Assembly: GCA_934504345.1 (NCBI GenBank)
Contig: CAKSVR010000075.1
Span: 1 to 7,176, forward strand
Reading direction: 5' to 3'
Source: an uncultured Agathobaculum sp.
GTDB lineage: Bacteria > Bacillota > Clostridia > Oscillospirales > Butyricicoccaceae
Length of the DNA stretch: 7,176 nt
Position numbers and translations under genes: made by a program. The notes below the pieces were generated by a model. It had not been told where the DNA came from, ran no database searches, and saw only the letters and a program-made list of their open reading frames with translations. The stretch's first letter is position 1. Each line of letters opens with the position of its first letter. Below, in pieces: positions 1 to 6,492 of this stretch.

Positions 1-17
1 ATATTCTTTCTGTATGT

Positions 18-46
18 TTTTCATCACATAATTTCTTTGTTAGAAT
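18..46 (+). promoter_or_regulatory. Candidate sigma-A promoter for asd-dapA-dapB
   Basis: A TAGAAT hexamer at 41-46 matches the -10 consensus at five of six positions and is preceded by TG at 38-39, an extended -10 arrangement. TTTTCA at 18-23, 17 nt upstream, is a weak -35 (four of six). Transcription would start near 52-54, leaving a leader of under 20 nt that still holds the GGAAGGA Shine-Dalgarno site at 54-60. The upstream sequence is AT-rich, as expected before a promoter. The window begins too close to exclude a stronger promoter or a lysine riboswitch further left. Confidence 0.4.
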
Positions 47-70
47 ACCTTTTGGAAGGATTTGATAAAC

Positions 71-1153
71 ATGAAGCAGTACAAAGTAGGCATCGTCGGT
101 GCGACCGGTATGGTAGGTCAGCGTTTCACCCTGTTGCTGGAAAACCACCCGTGGTTCAACGTTGTCGCGCTGGCAGCATCCGGCCGCAACAAGGGCAAGA
201 CCTATGCAGAGGCTTGTGAGGGCCGCTGGAAGATGACCGTTCCGATGCCCGACAAGTACAAGGACATGGTAATGTATGATGCCACTGCTGATGCAGAGGA
301 GATCGCCTCCAAGGTCGATTTCATTTTCTGCGCGGTGGATATGAAGAAGGACGAGATCCGCGCCCTCGAAGAGAAATACGCAAAGCTGGAGTGCCCGGTC
401 TGCTCGAACAACTCCGCGCACCGCGGCACCCCGGATGTTCCGATGATCATCCCGGAGATCAACGCCGGCCACGCAGAGATCATCCCGGCGCAGCGCAAGC
501 GTCTGGGCACCAAGCGCGGCTTTATCGCTGTAAAGTCCAACTGCTCTATCCAGTCCTACGTTCCGGCTCTGTCCGCGCTGATGGACTTCGAGCCGACTGA
601 GGTTTCTGTCTGCACCTATCAGGCCATTTCCGGCGCCGGCAAGACCTTTGAAACCTGGCCGGAGATGGTAGACAACGTCATCCCGTACATCGGCGGCGAG
701 GAAGAGAAGAGCGAAAAGGAGCCGATGAAGATCTGGGGCCACATCGAGGGCGACCACATCGAGCCAGCGACCTCTCCGGTCATCTCCGCACAGTGCCTGC
801 GCGTTGCCTGCTCGGACGGCCATATGGCTGCCGCTTCGGTTAAGTTCAAGAACAAGCCGAGCAAGGAAGTTATGATCGAGCGCTGGAACAACTTCAAGGG
901 CCGCGCACAGGAGCTGAACCTGCCGTCCGCGCCGGAGCACTACCTCACCTACTTCGAAGAGGATAACCGTCCGCAGACCAAGCTGGACCGCAACCTCGAG
1001 AACGGCATGGGCGTTTCCATCGGCCGTCTGCGTGAGGATACCATTTTCGATTACAAGTTTGTCAGCCTGTCGCACAATACGCTGCGCGGCGCAGCAGGCG
1101 GCGCTGTTCTGATGGCAGAGCTGCTTTGCGCTGAGGGCTACATGGACCGTTAA
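71..1153 (+). CDS. asd: Aspartate-semialdehyde dehydrogenase (archaeal/fungal-type subfamily)
   Basis: This cytosolic enzyme reduces L-aspartyl-4-phosphate to L-aspartate-4-semialdehyde with NADPH, the branch-point step toward lysine/DAP, threonine and methionine. The 360-aa product opens with a Rossmann nucleotide-binding motif GATGMVG (residues 10-16). It carries the SNNSAHR phosphate-binding region (112-118), the catalytic cysteine in KSNCSIQ (Cys158), ISGAGKTF (186-193), the catalytic-type histidine in CSDGHMAAASVKF (His251) and a C-terminal SHNTLRGAAGG (336-346 region). This pattern and a length near 360 fit the subfamily typified by Methanocaldococcus and yeast rather than the E. coli type. 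The ATG at 71 is chosen because GGAAGGA (54-60) lies 10 nt upstream; an in-frame TTG at 62 is only 1 nt from that site. It is the first gene of the asd-dapA-dapB operon, 18 nt before dapA. Codons are strongly biased, suggesting high expression. Confidence 0.96.
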   Translation: MKQYKVGIVGATGMVGQRFTLLLENHPWFNVVALAASGRNKGKTYAEACEGRWKMTVPMPDKYKDMVMYDATADAEEIASKVDFIFCAVDMKKDEIRALEEKYAKLECPVCSNNSAHRGTPDVPMIIPEINAGHAEIIPAQRKRLGTKRGFIAVKSNCSIQSYVPALSALMDFEPTEVSVCTYQAISGAGKTFETWPEMVDNVIPYIGGEEEKSEKEPMKIWGHIEGDHIEPATSPVISAQCLRVACSDGHMAAASVKFKNKPSKEVMIERWNNFKGRAQELNLPSAPEHYLTYFEEDNRPQTKLDRNLENGMGVSIGRLREDTIFDYKFVSLSHNTLRGAAGGAVLMAELLCAEGYMDR

Positions 1154-1171
1154 GGAGGTCACCGTTTTATT

Positions 1172-2062
1172 ATGAAGAAGCCTGTTTTTACCGGTGCTGC
1201 GGTTGCTATCATCACGCCGTTCAAGTCCACCGGTGAGGTCGATTACGAAGAATTCGGCAAGATCATCGACCACCAGATCGCACACGGCACGGATGCCATC
1301 GTTGTCTGCGGCACGACCGGCGAAGCCTCTGCCCTGCACGACGAGGAGCACCGCGAAGCACTGGCATGGTGCTGCGAGTATGTCAACCACCGTGTTCCGG
1401 TCATTGCCGGTGTCGGCTCCAACCACACCGAGTATGCGGTATCGCTGACCAAGTTCGCTGCCGAGTGCGGCGCGGATGCCGGTCTGTCCGTTACCCCGTA
1501 CTACAACAAGACCACCCAGCGCGGCCTGATCGCACACTACACCGAAATCGCGGATTGCAGCGATATGCCGATCATCCTGTACAGCGTTCCGAGCCGTACC
1601 GGTGTTTCTTTCACCGCTGATACCCTGTATGAGCTGTCCAAGCACCCGAATATCAACGGCATCAAGGCCGCTTCCGGCAACTTCTCGCTGCTGGCTGAAA
1701 CCATGGCGAAGTGCGGCGACAACCTGAACGTATGGTCCGGCAACGACGACCAGATCGTTCCGCTGATGTCCCTTGGCGGCAAGGGTGTTATCTCGGTGCT
1801 GTCCAACGTGGCGCCGCAGGTCGCACATGATATTGTACAGCTGTGCCTCGACAACCGTTATCCGGAAGCTGCAAAGCTGCAGCTCCAGTACCACAATCTG
1901 ATCGATGCACTGTTCTGCGAGGTCAACCCGATCCCGGTCAAGAAGGCCATGGAGCTGCTCGGCTGGAAGGTCGGCGATCTGCGCCTGCCGCTGGTAGAGC
2001 CCAGCGAGGAGCACATCGCGTACATCAAGCGCGAGCTGGAAAACGCCGGCTGCAAGATCTAA
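1172..2062 (+). CDS. dapA: 4-hydroxy-tetrahydrodipicolinate synthase
   Basis: It condenses aspartate semialdehyde (the product of the preceding gene) with pyruvate, through a Schiff base, to give 4-hydroxy-tetrahydrodipicolinate, the first committed step to DAP and lysine. The 296-aa length is typical of the family, a cytosolic TIM barrel that usually forms a tetramer. Visible signatures are the CGTTGE active-site loop (residues 46-51), TPYYNK (108-113, with the catalytic-triad tyrosine), LYSVPSRTG (136-144, with the substrate-binding Arg142), the Schiff-base lysine in GIKAASGN (Lys165), GNDDQ (190-194) and the C-terminal NPIPVK (252-257). The ATG is preceded by AGGAGG at 1153-1158, which overlaps the end of the asd stop codon, so translation of the two genes may be coupled. 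No key residue is missing. Sensitivity to lysine feedback cannot be judged confidently by eye. Confidence 0.97.
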   Translation: MKKPVFTGAAVAIITPFKSTGEVDYEEFGKIIDHQIAHGTDAIVVCGTTGEASALHDEEHREALAWCCEYVNHRVPVIAGVGSNHTEYAVSLTKFAAECGADAGLSVTPYYNKTTQRGLIAHYTEIADCSDMPIILYSVPSRTGVSFTADTLYELSKHPNINGIKAASGNFSLLAETMAKCGDNLNVWSGNDDQIVPLMSLGGKGVISVLSNVAPQVAHDIVQLCLDNRYPEAAKLQLQYHNLIDALFCEVNPIPVKKAMELLGWKVGDLRLPLVEPSEEHIAYIKRELENAGCKI

Positions 2063-2077
2063 AGGAGCTATAAAAAG

Positions 2078-2842
2078 ATGTTGAAAATTGCACTTTCCGG
2101 CTGCTGCGGCCGTATGGGCCATGTCATCAGCGACATTGTCAGTGGCAGAGAGGGTATGGAGATCGTTGCGGGATTTGACATTAACACGGTGCAGTATGCA
2201 GATTTCCCGATTTTTGCTGATCCGTTCGAGTTCAAGGGCGACTGCGATGTTATTATCGACTTCTCCAATGCCGCTTCGACCGAGCGCCTGCTCGATTACT
2301 GCGAGCAGCACGGCACACCGGTCGTCATCTGCACCACCGGTCACTCTCCGGCACAGCTGGACCGCATCCGCGCGGCCTCCGCGAAGATCGCGGTGTTCCG
2401 CTCGGGCAATATGTCGCTCGGCATCAACCTGATGAGCGAGCTGCTCAAGCAGTCCGCCGCGGTTCTGGGCGACAAATACGACGTTGAGATCATCGAAAAG
2501 CACCACAATCAGAAGCTGGATGCGCCTTCGGGCACGGCTCTGATGCTGGCCGATGCGGTTGCAAGCGCGCTCCCCTACGAGGCCGAGTACGTCTACGACC
2601 GTCACGAGCGCCGCGAGAAGCGCCCTGCCCACGAGATCGGTATTTCCGCTATCCGCGGCGGCACCATCGTCGGTGAGCACAGCGTGCTGTTCTGCGGCCG
2701 TGATGAGATCATCGAGATCAAGCACACCGCCCTGTCCCGCGAGGTTTTCGCGGTCGGCGCGGTCGATGCAGCCGCTTTCATGGCCGAACGCACCCAGCCG
2801 GGTATGTACGACATGAGCGACGTTATCGCATCCCACAAGTAA
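2078..2842 (+). CDS. dapB: 4-hydroxy-tetrahydrodipicolinate reductase
   Basis: It reduces the DapA product to tetrahydrodipicolinate using NAD(P)H, in the cytosol. The 254-aa protein has an N-terminal Rossmann domain beginning with GCCGRMG (residues 8-14, the usual G-x-x-GRMG nucleotide motif). DFSNAAST (61-68) and CTTGHS (85-90) follow. The family signature EKHHNQKLDAPSGTA (140-154) supplies the catalytic histidine (His142) and lysine (Lys146), and the substrate-domain motif GTIVGEH sits at 195-201. The start codon follows AAAGGAG (2061-2067), which overlaps the dapA stop; the gap to dapA is 15 nt. It is the last gene of the operon, with a terminator 3 nt after its stop. No downstream DAP gene (dapL, dapD, dapF) is present here, so which branch the organism uses to finish DAP cannot be read from the window. 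Confidence 0.97.
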   Translation: MLKIALSGCCGRMGHVISDIVSGREGMEIVAGFDINTVQYADFPIFADPFEFKGDCDVIIDFSNAASTERLLDYCEQHGTPVVICTTGHSPAQLDRIRAASAKIAVFRSGNMSLGINLMSELLKQSAAVLGDKYDVEIIEKHHNQKLDAPSGTALMLADAVASALPYEAEYVYDRHERREKRPAHEIGISAIRGGTIVGEHSVLFCGRDEIIEIKHTALSREVFAVGAVDAAAFMAERTQPGMYDMSDVIASHK

Positions 2843-2845
2843 AGC

Positions 2846-2880
2846 AAAAGGGATTCTGTTTTCGGCAGAATCCCTTTTTT
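2846..2880 (+). terminator. Intrinsic terminator of asd-dapA-dapB
   Basis: A 13-bp perfect stem (2846-2858 paired with 2866-2878, arm AAAAGGGATTCTG) with a 7-nt loop TTTTCGG is followed by six T's ending at 2880. It lies just after the dapB stop. The A-rich left flank gives a weaker U-run on the other strand, so it could also help block transcription from rqcH. Confidence 0.92.
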
Positions 2881-2885
2881 CATGC

Positions 2886-2918
2886 AAAAAATCGCTCTCG
2901 AAAATTCGAGAGCGATTT
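2886..2918 (-). terminator. Intrinsic terminator of the rqcH operon
   Basis: A 12-bp perfect stem (2889-2900 with 2907-2918, arm AAATCGCTCTCG) encloses an AAAATT loop. Read on the minus strand it runs into a T-tract formed by the A's at 2886-2891, and it starts 4 nt past the rqcH stop codon. The plus-strand side is followed by TTTATTTTTATT, from 2916 on, so it may work in both directions. It is only a few bases from the dapB terminator. Confidence 0.9.
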
Positions 2919-2922
2919 ATTT

Positions 2923-4701
2923 TTATTCTACACGGAGTTTTTCGACTTCCGCCTCATTCGGGGTAACATATGCGGTCTGATACACATGATAGATGACCAT
3001 GCCCGGCTTCGCGCCTGCGGGCTTTTTCACCTGACGGACGGGCGTGTAGTCCACCGGCACCAGCGAGGACGAACGGCCGCGCGAATGGTATGCCGCGATC
3101 ATGGCGGCCTCTGTCATGGCCTCGTCAGTCGGCTCTCTGCCATCCGTCACAAGGATAACGTGTGAACCGTGAATCTTCTGCGTATGAAACCAGATGTCGC
3201 TCTTGAACGCAGTCTTGAGTGTCAGCAGGTCGTTTTGCAGATTGTTTTTGCCTGCAAATACGTCAAAGCCGTCGCTCGTGCGATAATGGAACGGCTTTGC
3301 CTGCACCGGCTTGCCGCGCAGCTTCTTGTTGCGTGTCTGCTTGGCGGAGAGCACGCCGGACTGCGTGAGCTCCTCACGCAGCTGAGCAAGGTCGCGCTCG
3401 TTTTCGGCTTCGCCGAGCGCCGCGAGCACGCTGTCCAGATAATCCAGCTCGGCACTGCCCTGCTCGATCTGCTGCGTGAGCACTTCCTCGGCGGTTTTGG
3501 CCTTGTTGTACAGCTTGAAATATTTCTGCGCGTTCTGCTGCGGCGTGAGCCGCACATCCAGCGTAATCTCGACCTCCGGACAGTTTTCGGCGTAGTAATC
3601 GACCACTTTTGCCTTGTTCATGCCCTTTTCGAGCTGATACAGGTTTGCAGTGATGAGTTCGCCGGTGCGCTTGTGCTGTTCGCGGTTATGCGTGGCGGCC
3701 AGCTCCTTTTTCTGCGCTGCCAGCTTGCGCGCCACGCGGTCGCGGGCATTCGTGACGGTCTTGTGCAGGTCGCCGGTGCGGCGCTGCATCCGCTCGACCT
3801 TGCCCTTTTTCTCGAAGAACGCCGCCAGCAGCGCGCTGAAACTGTCCGCCTGCGTGACATTCATCAGACCCTCGTACTGGGTGACAGGCAGGAACGTGAA
3901 GTCAAATACCGCACCGTCCTCCACCTTGGTGAGCAGGAACGGCTTCCAGCGGTCGTCCTCGATATACGACATGAAATCGTCGTAGACTCTGCCGAGCTGC
4001 TGTCTGTCCTCGTCCGTCATGCGGGCGATGGGCTTGGCTGCATCTCCGGTCGCGCGGAACGACAGCTCACGGCAGAGCAGCGGCGAAAAGCCGAGCAGCT
4101 GACCGAGCAGCCAGCGGTCGAGCGACTGACCCTCCTCAGCCTGTGATACAGCGGCGGCCAGACCCGTGCCGGACACGGTGAACGGGTCGTGCTTGTCCTG
4201 TGCGGGCGGCATCCGGTAGAACAGTCCCGGGAGCACCTGCCGCTTGCCGGACAGGTCGCCGTCCACGCGGCGCAGCGCATCGATGATACGGTTGTCCTCG
4301 CCGCACAGGATAACGTTGGAGTGTTTACCCATCAGTTCACAGATGAGGTGCTTTTTGCACGGTATGCCCATTTCGTCGGTCGTATCCAGCTCGATCGTGA
4401 GCATACGCTCGACTGCCGGCTGGCTGACCGCCGCAATCTTCGCGCCCTGAACGTGTTTACGCAGCAGCATACAGAACATAGGCGGAACGGCGGGATTTTC
4501 ACGCGCGGCATCGATGAAGTGTACACGCGGCGAGCCTGCCGCAATGGAGAGCAGCAGACGGCGCGGGCCACCCTGACCACCGCGTGTTTGCAGCACAATC
4601 TCATCGCGGTCGGGCTGGTAGACTTTCTCCACGCGGCTGCCTGCCAGCACGTTATTGAGTTCATTTGTCACTGCCCGGAGGCAGATCGCATCTAATGGCA
4701 T
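2923..4701 (-). CDS. rqcH: RqcH (NFACT family) ribosome-associated quality control factor
   Basis: Bacterial Rqc2/NEMF homologue. In Bacillus subtilis this family binds obstructed 50S-peptidyl-tRNA complexes and recruits alanyl-tRNA to add C-terminal alanine tails that mark the chain for degradation; older annotations call it a fibronectin-binding protein (FbpA). The 592-aa product has an NFACT-N domain with ENPAVPPMFCMLLRKH (residues 68-83), ELMGKHSNVIL (122-132) and LPG/PPAQDK (157-170). A helix-hairpin-helix-like segment spans about 190-218 and a charged coiled-coil middle region about 300-450. The C-terminal NFACT-R domain contains GKNNLQND (484-491), DIWFHTQKIHGSHVIL (502-517) and KKPAGAKPGMV (559-569). 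An acidic-Arg pair, Glu98-Arg99, occupies the place where B. subtilis has the functionally important Asp-Arg. The ATG at 4701 follows AAGGA (4715-4711), which overlaps the stop of the upstream Nif3-family gene. There is no signal peptide, so the protein is cytosolic. Confidence 0.93.
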   Translation of the reverse strand: MPLDAICLRAVTNELNNVLAGSRVEKVYQPDRDEIVLQTRGGQGGPRRLLLSIAAGSPRVHFIDAARENPAVPPMFCMLLRKHVQGAKIAAVSQPAVERMLTIELDTTDEMGIPCKKHLICELMGKHSNVILCGEDNRIIDALRRVDGDLSGKRQVLPGLFYRMPPAQDKHDPFTVSGTGLAAAVSQAEEGQSLDRWLLGQLLGFSPLLCRELSFRATGDAAKPIARMTDEDRQQLGRVYDDFMSYIEDDRWKPFLLTKVEDGAVFDFTFLPVTQYEGLMNVTQADSFSALLAAFFEKKGKVERMQRRTGDLHKTVTNARDRVARKLAAQKKELAATHNREQHKRTGELITANLYQLEKGMNKAKVVDYYAENCPEVEITLDVRLTPQQNAQKYFKLYNKAKTAEEVLTQQIEQGSAELDYLDSVLAALGEAENERDLAQLREELTQSGVLSAKQTRNKKLRGKPVQAKPFHYRTSDGFDVFAGKNNLQNDLLTLKTAFKSDIWFHTQKIHGSHVILVTDGREPTDEAMTEAAMIAAYHSRGRSSSLVPVDYTPVRQVKKPAGAKPGMVIYHVYQTAYVTPNEAEVEKLRVE

Positions 4702-4713
4702 AATGATTCTTCC

Positions 4714-5490
4714 TTACACAAATTGGATACAGTCCGCGTGGCGTGCGGACACCTCGGTGAGCACCTGCGGGAACGCGGAAGTGATCTTGTCGGCAAACAC
4801 GGCGGCCACCGGATTTTCCGTTGGGAAATGTCCCGCATCGACCAGCGTTAAGCCGATGGCCTGTGCACGCTGCATCAGATCGTAGCTGCAATCACCGATA
4901 ACGAACGCCTGCGCGCCTCCTTTGACTGCGTAGTCCATCAGCTTGCCGCAAGCGCCGCCGCCGACTGCCACGCGCGTGATCGGTTTTCCGCCGTCACAGA
5001 AGCGCACGCCGCCCGCCCGCAGGCATTCCTTGACATACAGCGCAAATTCGCGCGGCTGCATCTCACGCGGCAGATCGCCTACACGGCCGAGCATACCGTT
5101 CTCGCCCGCCTCCATGCTCACCACGTTCGTCAGGAACAGCGCAGAGGCCAGCGCGTCATTCACGCCGCCTTCGGCGCAGTCCGCGTTGGTATGCATACAG
5201 ATGATGGAAATGTCGTGCTTGATGGCGTACCGCAGCACGCGGCCGGTCGTATCGTCCGCAGTAACGCGGCTGACCGAAGTAAAAATGGCCGGATGATGCG
5301 CCACGACAAGCTGTGCGCCGCACTCAGCAGCCTCGGCAACGACCTGTTCGGTCACATCAAGAGCGCAGAGCACGTTCGTGACCTCCTGTGCGCGGTCGCC
5401 GCACAGCAGACCGACATTGTCCCAGCTCTCGGCCAACTCATAGGGCGCAAGGCCCTCCATAAACGTCAAAATATCCTGAACTGTCGTCAT
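4714..5490 (-). CDS. Nif3-like dinuclear metal centre protein (YqfO/DUF34 family)
   Basis: Member of the Nif3/DUF34 family, often labelled 'GTP cyclohydrolase 1 type 2' by automatic annotation, although the true cellular role is unsettled. Known structures are ring-shaped hexamers with a two-metal site. The 258-aa protein shows ESWDNVGLLCG (residues 21-31), ALDVT (43-47), the metal ligands HHP (65-67) and HTNAD (100-104) with GGVND (108-112), and the C-terminal ligand pair in DAGHFPTENP (His221, Glu225). It lacks the extra ~100-residue insert present in B. subtilis YqfO and so resembles the shorter family form. Its ATG overlaps the trmK stop as ATGA, and GGGAGGA (plus-strand 5497-5503) inside trmK is its ribosome binding site, so translation is probably coupled. 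Pairing with trmK is common in Firmicutes, pointing to a shared but unknown context. Confidence 0.92.
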   Translation of the reverse strand: MTTVQDILTFMEGLAPYELAESWDNVGLLCGDRAQEVTNVLCALDVTEQVVAEAAECGAQLVVAHHPAIFTSVSRVTADDTTGRVLRYAIKHDISIICMHTNADCAEGGVNDALASALFLTNVVSMEAGENGMLGRVGDLPREMQPREFALYVKECLRAGGVRFCDGGKPITRVAVGGGACGKLMDYAVKGGAQAFVIGDCSYDLMQRAQAIGLTLVDAGHFPTENPVAAVFADKITSAFPQVLTEVSARHADCIQFV

Positions 5491-6173
5491 TTCAGTTCCT
5501 CCCTTGCAGATTGGATGCGCTGCACCAGTGTCCGCTGGTACGCAAGCCGCTCATTCCCCGATGCGCCCTGCTCCATGCCGTCGAGCGCCTTTTTCTCGCG
5601 CCGATAAAGCTGCTCGAGGTAATCGGCCGCGCCCTCCGCCCGCAGCAGCGCCGGAGAAACCGCACATTCGGCCAGCGGCACTTCCCTTTTCGGCGCACCG
5701 CCGCGCACGCTGAGGATGACATAGCGCCGTCTGTCCTCGCGGCACAGCGTTTCGCGCTCGATAACATAGCCATGTGCGTACAGCCATTGCCGCAGCTCGT
5801 AGATCATCGTCATCGGCTGGAGCAGCAGTAAATGTCCGCCTGCCGCCGTCCATGGTGCGGCGGTGAGTATCTCCGCGATGGTCTGACCGCCCATGCCCGC
5901 GATCGTCACCGTGTCGCATTCCTCGGCCTGAACGGCCTCAAGGCCCGGCGCAAGGCGCAGAGAAAGCGATACGTTGTGTTCCCTTGCATTGCGCTCGGCG
6001 TGTGCCAACGGACCAGAGCGAATGTCCGAGCCAATGGCCTCTGTGATGCGCCCGTTCAGCAGCAGCGAGATCGGCAGCTTGCCGTGATCTGTTCCAATAT
6101 CCGCCAGCCGTGCGCCCTGCGGCACTAGAGCCGCCATGCACGCCAGCCGCGGTGTTAAAATCATACTTTCCAT
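5487..6173 (-). CDS. trmK: tRNA (adenine(22)-N1)-methyltransferase TrmK
   Basis: SAM-dependent cytosolic enzyme that methylates N1 of adenine 22 in the D-arm of certain tRNAs (family TrmK/YqfN). The 228-aa product has a class-I methyltransferase core. Motif I is ADIGTDHGKLP (residues 24-34), followed by an acidic residue after the second strand (GSDIR, 48-52), TIAGMGGQTI (90-99) and LLLQPM (116-121). A charged helical C-terminal region (about 178-228) fits the family's coiled-coil tail. The start is placed at the ATG at 6173 because GGAG (6184-6181) lies 7 nt upstream and the protein then begins MESMILTPRL, as family members do. A longer frame opens at a TTG at 6203, but that lies inside the preceding terminator hairpin. 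The gene overlaps the Nif3-family gene by 4 nt. It sits immediately downstream of a terminator, so expression may depend on read-through. Confidence 0.92.
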   Translation of the reverse strand: MESMILTPRLACMAALVPQGARLADIGTDHGKLPISLLLNGRITEAIGSDIRSGPLAHAERNAREHNVSLSLRLAPGLEAVQAEECDTVTIAGMGGQTIAEILTAAPWTAAGGHLLLLQPMTMIYELRQWLYAHGYVIERETLCREDRRRYVILSVRGGAPKREVPLAECAVSPALLRAEGAADYLEQLYRREKKALDGMEQGASGNERLAYQRTLVQRIQSAREELK

Positions 6174-6184
6174 GTAAAAACTCC

Positions 6185-6216
6185 AAAAAAACAGAGCCGG
6201 CAATCGCTGCCGGCTC
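6185..6216 (-). terminator. Intrinsic terminator between the DUF1858 gene and trmK
   Basis: A 9-bp GC-rich perfect stem (6194-6202 with 6208-6216, GAGCCGGCA/TGCCGGCTC) with a 5-nt loop is followed on the minus strand by TG and seven T's (6191-6185). It begins 12 nt after the DUF1858 stop codon. The T-tract directly abuts the trmK Shine-Dalgarno GGAG (6184-6181), so the terminator forms part of the trmK leader. It probably reduces, rather than abolishes, downstream transcription. Confidence 0.88.
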
Positions 6217-6228
6217 CGGTTCTTTTAC

Positions 6229-6429
6229 TTACTCGCCCAGAAAAGCGTTGAGCTTGGCAACCAGTTCGTCTGCATTGGTGCCGTGTACCATGCAGGCCTC
6301 CTCGATGCTCTCACCCTGAGATGCCGGGCAGCCGAGGCAGTGCATACCGATCTCCATAAAGAAACGAGCCGTTTCGATGTTCATGTTCAGAACCTCGCCG
6401 ATCGTGGACTTCTTCGTAATAGCAGCCAT
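6229..6429 (-). CDS. DUF1858 small CxxC protein
   Basis: A 66-aa protein recognisable as a stand-alone DUF1858 domain, the family also described as the hybrid-cluster-protein-associated redox disulfide domain and related to the N-terminal domain of ScdA/RIC. Features are an N-terminal TIGEVLNMN segment (residues 9-17), a helix leading to GMHCLGCPAS (28-37) with Cys31 and Cys34, a third cysteine at Cys46, and a helical C-terminus ending near LVAKLNAFLGE. There is no signal peptide, so it should be cytosolic. The cysteine pair suggests redox or metal chemistry, but the specific function is unknown and no hybrid cluster protein gene is in the window. The ATG at 6429 follows AGGAGG (plus-strand 6438-6443) by 8 nt. 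It is the first gene after a strong promoter and is followed by its own terminator, so it is likely expressed well above the downstream genes. Confidence 0.9.
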   Translation of the reverse strand: MAAITKKSTIGEVLNMNIETARFFMEIGMHCLGCPASQGESIEEACMVHGTNADELVAKLNAFLGE

Positions 6430-6463
6430 GATAGTAACCTCCTGTTGCTTTTTATTTGATTAT

Positions 6464-6492
6464 AGTATACCGCAAAAATCCGTGTTATTCAA
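6464..6492 (-). promoter_or_regulatory. Sigma-A type promoter of the DUF1858/trmK/nif3/rqcH cluster
   Basis: On the minus strand, TTGAAT (6492-6487, four of six to TTGACA) and TATACT (6469-6464, five of six to TATAAT) are separated by exactly 17 nt. Transcription would start around 6457, giving a leader of roughly 28 nt with an AGGAGG ribosome binding site 8 nt before the ATG. The sequence between promoter and gene is AT-rich. No operator-like palindrome beyond the local TATAGTATAC symmetry is evident. Confidence 0.75.

Noticed and set aside
62..70. Alternative TTG start adding three residues to Asd
   Set aside because: It is 1 nt from the GGAAGGA site, too close for initiation; the ATG at 71 has correct spacing.
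3169..4146. Long open plus-strand frame (325 codons) opposite rqcH
   Set aside because: It lies wholly antisense to a gene with clear NFACT motifs. Its composition (Leu/Arg/Val/His rich) is the mirror of high-GC3 coding on the other strand, and no family motif is present.
4189..4695. Second long plus-strand frame opposite the N-terminal part of rqcH
   Set aside because: Antisense shadow of the NFACT-N coding region, with no ribosome binding site or recognisable domain.
6174..6203. N-terminal extension of TrmK from a TTG at 6203
   Set aside because: The extension is encoded by the terminator hairpin and T-tract (giving hydrophobic LFFWSFY) and lacks a ribosome binding site; ATG 6173 has one.
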